A DNA stretch of 64,000 nt from contig JASGHI010000003.1 in the NCBI GenBank assembly GCA_049841155.1, positions 558,001 to 622,000 of the forward strand. The letters are read 5' to 3'. Positions within the stretch are counted from its first letter, which is position 1. Each line of letters opens with the position of its first letter. The position numbers and the translations under genes are program-made. This stretch comes from ZC4RG30 sp049841155 (GTDB taxonomy: Bacteria > Pseudomonadota > Gammaproteobacteria > Steroidobacterales > Steroidobacteraceae). Shown here piece by piece: positions 52,835 through 62,253 of the stretch. The notes beneath the pieces are model-generated. The model ran no database searches, was not told the DNA's origin, and was given only the letters and a program-made list of their open reading frames with translations.

Positions 52835-52882
52835 CGCGGTGACGACCGAAGTTGCTGTTTAATAGGAAAAAACCTGAGAACT
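52835..52882 (-). promoter_or_regulatory. Short gap between the Tad operon and thrABC
   Basis: 48 bp with a six-T run and TATTAA on the minus strand. TATTAA could be the -10 of a thr promoter whose -35 would lie in the end of the preceding TadE-like gene. No attenuator structure or T-box was found. Confidence 0.3.
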
Positions 52883-53563
52883 TTACGGGGGTTGCCCGCG
52901 CGAGGCAAGACGGACCACAAAATCCGACTGCATGGGCGCCAAGGCCACGGACCGGACCGGTACGCGGCGGTCGGCATAGCACAGCTGGTGCCAGGGATCG
53001 GCATCCAGGCGCCGCAAGGCGGCAATCATCATTTCGGCTGCAAGAGGAACGATCAGGGGATGACACCAGGTGGCCGCGATGCGCAGCACATTGGCTTCCT
53101 GCAGCGAAATCCCGCTGCGCTCCCCGACACGCCGGCTGCGCCATTCCAGCGAATCATTGGGAATCACCCGCCTACCCTGCCTCTGCACTGCAAAGTCCGC
53201 GGATTCCTCCGCGCCCGGGCCCAGGACCTGTATCCGTGAATACAGGGCAAACGCCGGCGCCGCGGCTGCCTGCGCGGCCAGCACCCGGCCGGCGACATTG
53301 CCGGCATCGATGCCGCCGGAGGTTCGCACCAGCAGCGGACTCAGCGCTGCTTGAAAGACCTGGCGCATGCGCTGCGCATCGCCACCCGCGACCGCTCCGG
53401 CACGGGCCGCCATGAAGGCAGCCAGATCGACCTGATGATTGGCGATCAGCAGCAAGCCGGTCTGCAGGATAGCGGCGCACAGCGGTATGACGGCCAGCAG
53501 AGCCACCACGTGGAATTCCGCAGTGGCTGCTCCGCCACTTCTGGAAAGCATGGCGCTCAGCAT
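52883..53563 (-). CDS. TadE-like pseudopilin protein
   Basis: 226 residues. The N-terminus SRSGGAATAEFHVVALLAVI is a class III prepilin-type signal: Gly followed by AATAE, with Glu at +5 of a hydrophobic helix. A periplasmic domain follows (ARAGAVAGGDAQRMRQVFQA). TadE-like minor pilins are processed and act in Flp pilus assembly. Start 53563 overlaps the DUF192 stop; ATG 53551 is an alternative. Last gene of the Tad operon. Confidence 0.82.
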   Translation of the reverse strand: MLSAMLSRSGGAATAEFHVVALLAVIPLCAAILQTGLLLIANHQVDLAAFMAARAGAVAGGDAQRMRQVFQAALSPLLVRTSGGIDAGNVAGRVLAAQAAAAPAFALYSRIQVLGPGAEESADFAVQRQGRRVIPNDSLEWRSRRVGERSGISLQEANVLRIAATWCHPLIVPLAAEMMIAALRRLDADPWHQLCYADRRVPVRSVALAPMQSDFVVRLASRGQPP

Positions 53564-53898
53564 GGGCGGATCCGGTCTCCCAACTGCCACCCCCACAGCG
53601 CAACCCCGCCGCCACGCAATTCCCATGCGCAGCAGGCACCAGGGTGCCGCGCCATTCTCCAAGGAGGAATCCTCTCGACGATCTTCACGATGCGTCCATC
53701 GGCATCGCAGAACAGCACATCTATCGGGAAAGTCATGCCGAAGGTATGGATCGCCGAGCAGGGCCGCAACAGGAAAGCGGTACGCGCATCCGGACAGCGG
53801 CGCAGCAACAGCCCGCGCCCGCGCTCGGCCCGGCTTTCACACACGCACACCTCCATGGGCAGGCGCCTGCGGTTGTGCTCCACGCGATGAATCATCAT
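53557..53898 (-). CDS. DUF192 family protein
   Basis: 113 residues. The family core is visible: RRCPDARTAFLLRPCSAIHT, FGMTFPIDVLFCDADGRIVK, and IPPWRMARHPGACCAWELRG. DUF192 proteins are small beta-rich proteins of unknown function, sometimes encoded with Tad genes. Start 53898 overlaps the tadC stop (ATGA). Its CxxC-like cysteines are not obviously a redox site. Confidence 0.82.
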   Translation of the reverse strand: MMIHRVEHNRRRLPMEVCVCESRAERGRGLLLRRCPDARTAFLLRPCSAIHTFGMTFPIDVLFCDADGRIVKIVERIPPWRMARHPGACCAWELRGGGVALWGWQLGDRIRPC

Positions 53899-54767
53899 GA
53901 TGCCAGAGCCTCCCTGAGCCGGACGATGATCGGGACCGCAAGCACGATGAACGTGCACGGAAAAATGCACAGGATGAGAGGCCCCAGCAGCTTCACGGGC
54001 GCCTGCATGGCAAGCTTTTCGGCCGCGGCAAAGCGTTCCGCCGTGCGCTGCGCGCCCTGTGCCCGCAGCACATTGCCGAGGCTCATTCCCGCCGCCTCGC
54101 CATGCACCAGCGCGGTTGCCAGCGAAGACAGCGCCGGCACGGCATACAGATCGGCCACTGCGGAAAAGGCTTCGGCGCGTGTCCTGCCGCTGCGTATCTC
54201 GCGCAATACCCTCTCGAAGTAGTCCCGCAACGGACCACGCGGCGAGCGCTCGACGATGAGCCGCACGCCGGCGGTCAGCGCAGCCCCTGCCTCCACACTG
54301 ACCGTGAGCAGATCAAGATAGGCCGGCAACTCGCGGCTGATGCGGCGGTCGCGCCCGGCCAGCAGCCGGCCCAGCCAGATTTCGGGCATGAAGACGGCTG
54401 CAACACCCGCCACGCCAGCCGGCGCCCACGCCGCCATGCCGGCGAAACGACAGGCGATGCACACGATGCCAGTGGCAGCCATTCCCATGACGGCGCGCAT
54501 CGCAAGCCAGCGCTCCGGCCTCAACCCCGAATCCAGATCCGCGCTGGCGAGCCTCTTCGACATCCGTCCGCGCCAGCGCGGCGGGTACAGACGTGCAAGG
54601 GGCGCGGCCAGCATGCAGGAAGGTCTCCACGTCCATCTCAGCCACAGGGGAAGTGAGCTCTCCGGACAGGGCAACCCCGAAGGGGCACGCATCGCCCGCA
54701 GCAGCAACAGGAACATCGCGGCGCCAGCCATGCAGGACAGGGCAAGGATCATGCAGTAGCCCAACAT
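53895..54767 (-). CDS. tadC: Tad pilus inner membrane platform protein TadC
   Basis: 290 residues, a GspF/T2SSF family membrane protein with helices near the N-terminus, middle and C-terminus. The GspF core has RRISRELPAYLDLLTVSVEA, GAALTAGVRLIVERSP, and LATALVHGEAAGMSLGNVLR. It pairs with TadB to form the platform driven by TadA. It follows tadB with no gap. Confidence 0.9.
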   Translation of the reverse strand: MLGYCMILALSCMAGAAMFLLLLRAMRAPSGLPCPESSLPLWLRWTWRPSCMLAAPLARLYPPRWRGRMSKRLASADLDSGLRPERWLAMRAVMGMAATGIVCIACRFAGMAAWAPAGVAGVAAVFMPEIWLGRLLAGRDRRISRELPAYLDLLTVSVEAGAALTAGVRLIVERSPRGPLRDYFERVLREIRSGRTRAEAFSAVADLYAVPALSSLATALVHGEAAGMSLGNVLRAQGAQRTAERFAAAEKLAMQAPVKLLGPLILCIFPCTFIVLAVPIIVRLREALAS

Positions 54768-55609
54768 TCACACCTCGATGGCCACGATGCGCCGTATCAG
54801 CAGAAAACCGGTGATCTCTAGAATGGCGATCATGCCCAGCGCCACCCACCCCAGCGGATGAGTGAACAGCATCCGCATTGCGCCCGGATCCATGAAAGAA
54901 AGCACCAGCATGAGGAGCAGCGGCAGCGCACCGACGATGGTGCCCTGCAGGCGTCCCTGGGAGGTCAGCGAACGGATGCGCGCCTCCATGGCAAGGCGCG
55001 TACGCAGCAGATCGGACAGCCGCAACAGCGACTCACCGAGATTGCCGCCCAGTTCGCGCGAAACGTGCAGCAACGAAGCCAGCATCCGCAGGTCTGCAAC
55101 ACCCAGGCGCAGGCACATCTGCTCCACGGCAATGTCCGCGGAGACACCCAGGCGGCACTGGCGAGTGACCACCCGCAGTTCCTCGCCCAGCGGACGTGGC
55201 TGCCGCTCCGCGAGCTGGTTCAGTGAGGGATGCAACCCCTGACCTGCCTGCAGCAGACCGGCCCAGAACGCCAGGGCATCGGGTAATTGCTCGGCAATCC
55301 GGCCGAGGCGCCGCCGCTGCAGATGGCGGATCAGCATGCGTGGCACGTACAGGGCCATGATGAATGCCGGCACGGCCACCGGCCACAGGCCGGTGATGGC
55401 CCAGGCGAGCACAGTCAGCACTGCGGCGCAGGCCGCAGTGAGCAAGGCGAGATGGAAGCCCGAGGCGAAGATGAACAGGGAGGCCAGGTCGCGTTCCGCA
55501 GTCAGGCGCTGGGCCGAAACGAAAGCTCGTGTCGTTCCCCGGATGCTGCGTACGAGAAGCAGGAAGATCATGGCGCCCAGAATCACGGCGGCAAGAGCAA
55601 GGCCCATAC

Positions 55610-55613
<4 letters not shown>
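54768..55613 (-). CDS. tadB: Tad pilus inner membrane platform protein TadB
   Basis: 281 residues, GspF family. RIAEQLPDALAFWAGLLQAG, QGLHPSLNQLAERQPRPLGE, and LLHVSRELGGNLGESLLRLS form the core, with membrane helices at both ends. Overlaps the tadA stop by ATGA. Confidence 0.9.
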
Positions 55614-56901
<1,288 letters not shown>

Positions 56902-56905
<4 letters not shown>

Positions 56906-58104
56906 GGCCGCGGTTCCTGCAGCAGTCCCTGCAGTTGTCGGGCCCACTCCTGCTGATCCGTGGTCGCAGCCTCCGGAGCGGCGGACGGCAATTCCACGCG
57001 GCGCGGTGTGATCAGCACCAGGAGGTCGGTCTGCCGGTGCTGCTGACGGCGCGAAGAGAACAGGCGTCCGGCCACCGGCAGGCGGCCAAGTCCTGGCAGC
57101 CCCTGACGGTCGGAGCTGGACTCGCTTGCTGCAAGTCCTGCGATCACGATGGTCTCGCCCGCCATTACATTGATGGCCGTGCTCGAGCGGCGCTTGATGA
57201 ATCCCGGAAAGTCGCGCACGCGGATGGCGGCATCGATCTGGCTCAACTCGACGTCCACCTCGGCGGCGATCGGGCCCGTCCGCGCGGCCTCCGGCCGCAC
57301 CTCCAGGATGATGCCGTATTCCTTGTACTGCACATCTGTGGCACCCAGCCCGTCGGTCACCGGCAGCGGAATTTCCCCACCCGATATGAAGCGCGCCACT
57401 CCACCGCTGCGGCAGCTGAGTACCGGCTCGGCTATGGTCCTCGCCAGCCCCTGCTGCTCCAGCAGGTCCAGCTGCGAACCCAGTGCACCCGACCAGGCGA
57501 GCCGTGCCATGGCCCGGCCCGTCCCGACGGCGACAGCGGCCTCTGGTCCCGACGCCGTAGTAGCCCAGCGCACGCCGAGTTGTTGCAGACGGTCCCGGCG
57601 TACTTCGACCAGCCGGGTTTCGAACTGGATCATGGTTTCTGCACCGACCCTGCTGACGAAGTCGAGCACGCGACCAGGATGCAGCGCGGCGATGTCGGCG
57701 GCACGCTGCCGGTCCGCCGCCCCCGCATCGCTGCCTTCGAGCAGGATCCGGCCGCCGGCGAGACGGGCGCGGATTGCCGGCATGCCCTCGATCAAGGTCG
57801 TGACCTCGGCGAGCAGAGCCTCGGGATCGTCCTCCGTCACCACCAGGCGTATCCGGTGCCGGGTACCATCCCGCAGCCACAGCTGGGCCGTCGTGACACC
57901 GGCGGCTTCGCCGATGACCAGCAGTTGCCCCGGCTCGGGACTGGACAGCGACACCACCTTGCCATCGCCGAGCGCAGCGCGGCGCAGGTCCGCGTGCAGC
58001 ACCCGCGTGTCCCCCACCGTCAGCGACAGCTCGTCCGGCAGCTCCGCCGCCACAATGACCTCTGCAACGAGGGCAAGCACAGCCAGCCATGCCAGGCGCA
58101 TCAT
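56902..58104 (-). CDS. rcpA: Secretin RcpA/CpaC of the Tad system
   Basis: 400 residues. A signal peptide (about 1-24) leads to a pilus/BON-type N-terminal region and a GspD-like secretin domain: IQFETRLVEVRRDRLQQLGV, GLARTIAEPVLSCRSGGVAR, FISGGEIPLPVTDGLGATDV, and AINVMAGETIVIAGLAASES. It forms the outer membrane channel for Flp pili. Start 58104 overlaps the rcpC/cpaB stop (ATGA). Confidence 0.92.
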
Positions 58105-58964
58105 GACCGCGCCCCGATCTGCAACCACACGCGGCGCGGCTGGGGATCTCCCTCTCCACCCAGCAGCACTTCGATGGTCTTGCGCGCCTGCAGTGTTGCC
58201 GCCGGCGCAGCGTCCTGCATCAGGTCGTGGCTGTCCCGCACCGACAGCAACGCCGGCGCGCTGTCGCCCTGTCCGCGCAGCGCGATCGCCAGCGAACCGG
58301 CCTGCTGGGCGAGAATGATGCGCGCCGCATCGTCGACCGATGTCCTGAGCGTGATCGTCCCATACGGTGCGTCTGCTGCAGAGCCATCGGGGCGCAGCAT
58401 GCGGGACCCCGTCGCCAGCACGGGCACCCGCTGCAGCAGCAGCGCCAGGCGCGCGCCGGAAGCGCCGCGGTTCTGCGCCAGGTACAGATCGACCTCGTCA
58501 CCTGGCGCAAGCATCCCCGCGTGCGAGCTGATGTCATCTACGGCAAGCGTCAGCGCGCGATATCCACTGGAAAGCTGGGCCGAGAGGCTGGCCGCCCGCT
58601 GCGGCGCCAATACCCCGCGGGTAACAGGATCGCCACGTCGCAGCGGCACCAGCAGGCTGCGCCCGACCAGCTCGGCAGCCGCGCTGTCGGCAATGACGCC
58701 ACCAGGAAGATAACCGGCCGGCATGCGCCGCATGGCCAGCGATGCGGCGGCCAGAGGCTCGCCGGGGCGCAGGTCTTCACCCGCGACCACCACGGGCGTC
58801 GGCTGGTAGCGTGCCTCGGCACCGGCCTCCATGCGCCGTACCTGGCCATCGACGTAGTGGCGCGCCGCGACCACGGCGCCCAGGCCCGCCACGGCGGCAA
58901 GCGCCGCCAGCACCGCGTTGCTCCCCGCGAGCTTCAGCATTCCCTGCTTCCAGTTCACTGACAT
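58101..58964 (-). CDS. rcpC: Tad pilus assembly protein RcpC (CpaB)
   Basis: 287 residues. One N-terminal helix is followed by an SAF domain (about 50-110: VVVAGEDLRPGEPLAAASLA and VGRSLLVPLRRGDPVTRGVL) and the RcpC/CpaB C-terminal domain with AGMLAPGDEVDLYLAQ. It is a periplasmic partner of the secretin. GAGGAG precedes the ATG at 58964. The frame upstream of this ATG lacks membrane character. Confidence 0.92.
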   Translation of the reverse strand: MSVNWKQGMLKLAGSNAVLAALAAVAGLGAVVAARHYVDGQVRRMEAGAEARYQPTPVVVAGEDLRPGEPLAAASLAMRRMPAGYLPGGVIADSAAAELVGRSLLVPLRRGDPVTRGVLAPQRAASLSAQLSSGYRALTLAVDDISSHAGMLAPGDEVDLYLAQNRGASGARLALLLQRVPVLATGSRMLRPDGSAADAPYGTITLRTSVDDAARIILAQQAGSLAIALRGQGDSAPALLSVRDSHDLMQDAAPAATLQARKTIEVLLGGEGDPQPRRVWLQIGARS

Positions 58965-58971
58965 CGGCTCC

Positions 58972-59154
58972 TCAAAGAATGGATGTGACGAAGGACAGGC
59001 CGCGCAGGTACTCGACCAGAGCCGAGGCCAGCAGCGCGGCAACCGAATGTCCTTCTGCATAGGGCAGGAACAGCGCCGCGGTCAGTGCGGCACAGACGAT
59101 CAGGTATTCGGCCAGCGCCTGCCCCCGGACCTGCGATCGCGGCAGCGTGCTCAT
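58972..59154 (-). CDS. Small Flp-like pilin/pseudopilin
   Basis: 60 residues: MSTLPRSQVRG, then QALAEYLIVCAALTAALF. Gly followed by QALAE puts Glu at +5, as in class III (type IVb) prepilins, followed by a hydrophobic helix. Too short for a TadE. It could be a second pilin subunit or minor pseudopilin. Start overlaps the stop of the unknown 223-residue protein (ATGA) and it lies 7 bp before rcpC. Confidence 0.78.
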   Translation of the reverse strand: MSTLPRSQVRGQALAEYLIVCAALTAALFLPYAEGHSVAALLASALVEYLRGLSFVTSIL

Positions 59155-59822
59155 TGCTGACCACCCGGCAGCAGCCTTTCCAGGGTCACGAACTGAGTGC
59201 TGTCTGCCGTGGCGATGACCATGACCAGCAACTGGGTTGGTGGCTTCATGCCCACGGCCTCGAAACCCTGCACCCATTGCCGCTTTACCATCAGCCCGGA
59301 TCGCATGGCGTCAAGCCGCGCACCGTCGAGCACTGCACCGGGCGTTCGGCGGCATATAGCCGTCCGCTGCCGGAACCGCTGGCCGCCCTCGGTTCCCTCG
59401 ACCTCGGGCCCGGGACGGCAACCTGCCGGCGGTGACCACAGCGATGGCCGCATGGCCGGCATCGCGCCTCCCAACGGCATCGCGGACCAGATCGCCACCT
59501 CTGCGCCTGCCGACTCCCGCACCTGCAGTACTTCCGAACGCGTGCCGTCCAGCAGCGAGTGGACACGCCAGCCCGCGGCATCGGCATGCTGCAATGTCTC
59601 GCCGCGGTGAAGGTCGAGCCAGCGTTGCACCAGCACTTCCACATCCGGCCCCATGAACTGCACGGCTTCCAGTGCAATGCCGTTGAACCATGTTTTTCCG
59701 GGAATGGCCTCGGCTCGCACCTCGAGACCGCGCCACAGGGCGGAGTCGGCGGCCGGCGCGCTCGCCGCGGCCACAAGAACACCGCACAGCACGCACACCC
59801 TGTGAAGCCAGTTCAATGACAT
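59151..59822 (-). CDS. Unrecognised secreted protein of the Tad operon
   Basis: 223 residues. A signal peptide (about 1-24, ending ASAPA) precedes a globular region with no motif I can name: LWRGLEVRAEAIPGKTWFNG, RPSLWSPPAGCRPGPEVEG and MKPPTQLLVMVIATADSTQF. It has two cysteines in the mature part (GCRPG and AICRR). The start overlaps the TadE/F gene stop by 10 bases, and its stop overlaps the small pilin start by ATGA, so it is integral to the operon. A periplasmic assembly or pilin-binding role is inference from context. Confidence 0.75.
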   Translation of the reverse strand: MSLNWLHRVCVLCGVLVAAASAPAADSALWRGLEVRAEAIPGKTWFNGIALEAVQFMGPDVEVLVQRWLDLHRGETLQHADAAGWRVHSLLDGTRSEVLQVRESAGAEVAIWSAMPLGGAMPAMRPSLWSPPAGCRPGPEVEGTEGGQRFRQRTAICRRTPGAVLDGARLDAMRSGLMVKRQWVQGFEAVGMKPPTQLLVMVIATADSTQFVTLERLLPGGQQ

Positions 59823-60547
59823 GTGCCCACCTCTGCCCGCACCACGCCCTGCCCCAGCCGATCCTCGGGTACACCCTCCGGCTCGATGAGTCCGGGACAC
59901 AGGCGATCGAGGTTCGGCTCCAGCAATGACAGAGGAGCCGCAATGCCCTGCCACAGCGACGAGAAACCCGCCAGAGCGGAGGTCGGCACCAGCCCTGCAG
60001 TGCGTTGCCTCACCTGCCGGCTGCCTGAGGCATTCCATGCATCGCCCAGCAGCGACACGGCATGCGAGACGGACAGGTCCAAGGCATCGAAAGGAGCCGG
60101 CAGGCGAACCGAAGGCCGCAGCTGCACCGTCACGCGGGCCGATTGATATCCGCCGGGGGAAAGATCGAAATCCGCATTGAGAAACCCGCTGGAGAGCTGC
60201 AGCGGACGCAGCAGTGCGGATGCCGCCGTACCGGCAACACCCTGCACAGCGGAGCCTTGGGTCGCAGCCGCAACACTGCCGCGCCCGATCCACCGCTGGC
60301 TGCCTGCCGGCCGCGTGTATCCCGGATCATCGAAATGCAGCGCATGCAGGCGGGCTGCCAGCGCTTCGTCATTGCGCTCGCCCCACATTTGCAGGAATGC
60401 GGCATGGCGCGCGGCAGAGAGGGTGCGTCGCTGGGCTTCCTGAAAACCGGAGAGTACCAACGTGCCCGTCAACAACAGCACCAGGGTTGCGGCTCCGGCG
60501 GCAAACTCCACCGTACTCTGACCCTGCATGTGCGATGCCCTGCTCAT
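59813..60547 (-). CDS. TadE/TadF-like pseudopilin
   Basis: 244 residues. N-terminus SHMQG then QSTVEFAAGAATLVLLLTG shows Gly with Glu at +5 and a hydrophobic helix, the class III prepilin pattern used by TadE/TadF. A long periplasmic part follows. Start 60547 overlaps the TadG stop (ATGA). Confidence 0.8.
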   Translation of the reverse strand: MSRASHMQGQSTVEFAAGAATLVLLLTGTLVLSGFQEAQRRTLSAARHAAFLQMWGERNDEALAARLHALHFDDPGYTRPAGSQRWIGRGSVAAATQGSAVQGVAGTAASALLRPLQLSSGFLNADFDLSPGGYQSARVTVQLRPSVRLPAPFDALDLSVSHAVSLLGDAWNASGSRQVRQRTAGLVPTSALAGFSSLWQGIAAPLSLLEPNLDRLCPGLIEPEGVPEDRLGQGVVRAEVGTCH

Positions 60548-61863
60548 CGCGTTGCCACGAAGGGATCGACTGCAAGACCACGATCGGCCAGTGTGAGCGC
60601 CTGATCCGTGAGCGGCGTTGCCGTGAGCCGGGCCTGCCAGTAGGGACTGAAGAGACTGGCATACTCCTCCCGTCCGTCGTGCCTCGGTTCCGGACGCTCG
60701 AACCGGACCAGGGCCGATGCCAGGGCATGCAGCGACTGCGCAGCAAGCGCAGGCGCCACGCTCAAGGTGCTGCCGTCCGGCAGCGCCAGTCCTTGCGGCA
60801 TGAGCAGCCGGTCTGCCGTCGGCACTTCATTGCCCGGAATGCGCAGCGCCAGCGAATAGACCAGTGTCCGCACATCCCGCCGCTGCGGCTGAGATACATC
60901 GCGGATCTCCGGCAGCCCGCGGTACCCCTGCCGCGGCGCCAGCGCGCGCGTGGCCAGTCGCGATGCACGCGGATTGCGCCGCAGGCTGCCGCCATGCGTG
61001 CCCCGCCCCGCCACCGGCCGCAGCCGGTTCTCGGCCGCACCCCAGCCCAGCGGAGTCTCGGCATCGGTGATGAGAAGGTTCAGGTGCGTGGACAGGGTAT
61101 CCACGCCGCGCCAGCTGTACTCGCCGATGAGATCCGTGCCGCCGCGGCGCGATACCTGCAGCGGCGAGCCGGAAGGCAGCAGGTCACCGCTGCGCTGCGC
61201 GCTGAACCCGTCCCGCGAACTGGCAAGCAGGGCCGAGAAGCGGGCAAGGTCGCCGCCACCGCGCCGGTAGGCCTGCGTGAAGCGGTTCAGCCAGGTGTTG
61301 CCATTCCTCGCCTGCAGCGCACGGCTGGCTGCGGCCAGCAAGGCACGCGGCTCGTTGTCGCGCACTACCTGCGCGGCGAGGTCCGCCGCGACGATGGGCG
61401 CCTGCACATGCGCCAGAGCCTGCATGCGGGTCAGGACCTCCACGTTCCATCCACTGAGCCCGCCCTCCAGCGGCGGAGCGCCCGACTGGATGCCGCGATC
61501 GACAACGGCCCAGCCACGCTCGACGGCCCGCATGGCGGCCGCCAGCGGCGGCACCACGGTCGTCACACGGGCGGCATTGCGGGTGGTGGTGGCGACATAG
61601 GCCGACCAGGAGCGCAGGCTCACCAGCTGCGCTATCGCCACTTCATTGGCAACGATGGCGCGGTTCAGGTAGGCCTGATAGTTGAGGCTGCGCGCCTGCC
61701 ACTGCGCGGCAGCGAGCACGGCAGCGTCGGACGCATTCAGCAGCTTCATCTTGTCGTTGACCGTCTGGCCCGCGCTGAAGACGATGGCGAACGTCGCGGC
61801 AAGGCTGGCGGCAAAGGCCAGCATCACCACCATCGCCTGCCCTGAATGCGCCCGGCTGCCCAT
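60544..61863 (-). CDS. TadG-like pilus assembly protein
   Basis: 439 residues. The N-terminal membrane segment GQAMVVMLAFAASLAATFAI is followed by DKMKLLNASDAAVLAAAQWQ, the TadG-like LQNAADAAALAAA-type pattern, and a large periplasmic domain. The usual von Willebrand factor domain of long TadG proteins is not apparent. Start overlaps the Flp pilin stop by TGATG. Confidence 0.8.
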   Translation of the reverse strand: MGSRAHSGQAMVVMLAFAASLAATFAIVFSAGQTVNDKMKLLNASDAAVLAAAQWQARSLNYQAYLNRAIVANEVAIAQLVSLRSWSAYVATTTRNAARVTTVVPPLAAAMRAVERGWAVVDRGIQSGAPPLEGGLSGWNVEVLTRMQALAHVQAPIVAADLAAQVVRDNEPRALLAAASRALQARNGNTWLNRFTQAYRRGGGDLARFSALLASSRDGFSAQRSGDLLPSGSPLQVSRRGGTDLIGEYSWRGVDTLSTHLNLLITDAETPLGWGAAENRLRPVAGRGTHGGSLRRNPRASRLATRALAPRQGYRGLPEIRDVSQPQRRDVRTLVYSLALRIPGNEVPTADRLLMPQGLALPDGSTLSVAPALAAQSLHALASALVRFERPEPRHDGREEYASLFSPYWQARLTATPLTDQALTLADRGLAVDPFVATR

Positions 61864-62117
61864 CAGCGTGGCTGGTCGTAGTTGTCGAGCTGGACCCGGC
61901 GACCAGCCTGGGTCACGGCATCGTCACCGGCGTTGTTGGCTTCGGTGCGGGCCTGGTTGGCGCTGTTTCCGGCCAGCGACTGCGCCGTGACCGCCATCTG
62001 TGCCCGCAACGTCTTGCCGAAAGCCGTGTAGACACCGATGGCTGCAATGGCGACCAGGGCCACCACGATGATGTACTCGGTCATGCCCTGACCGCGCTGG
62101 AGTTCCCTCTGCTTCAT
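61863..62117 (-). CDS. Flp-family type IVb pilin
   Basis: 84 residues. MKQRELQRG then QGMTEYIIVVALVAIAAIG: the cleavable Gly with Glu at +5 and a single hydrophobic helix are the Flp pilin signature. The C-terminal tail is polar with QSLAGNSANQARTEANN. GGGAG lies about 9 bases before the ATG at 62117. First gene of the Tad operon; likely the major pilin. Confidence 0.88.
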   Translation of the reverse strand: MKQRELQRGQGMTEYIIVVALVAIAAIGVYTAFGKTLRAQMAVTAQSLAGNSANQARTEANNAGDDAVTQAGRRVQLDNYDQPR

Positions 62118-62253
62118 CCCGTTCTCCCGTGAAAAGACGACGGGATGCATTCAAAGCCACGGCGTCCACTGCAGCACTTCCGAAAACTCACGCGAAGGAG
62201 CACAAACGCCGCAAGTCCGGCTAACATGCACGCCTGTGCGGTCTCCACATTCC
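62118..62253. promoter_or_regulatory. Divergent region between the Tad operon and the S8 protease
   Basis: 136 bp carrying the start signals for both directions. TAACAT near 62222-62227 could be a -10 for the protease, but no confident -35 is seen. No sigma54 box with correct GG-N10-GC spacing was found for the pilus operon. Confidence 0.3.

Noticed and set aside
52835..52882. Threonine attenuator or leader peptide before thrA
   Set aside because: No short frame rich in Thr/Ile codons and no alternative hairpins in 48 bp.
62118..62253. sigma54 promoter for the Tad operon
   Set aside because: A TGGC...TGC stretch exists, but the spacing between GG and GC is 8 rather than 10.
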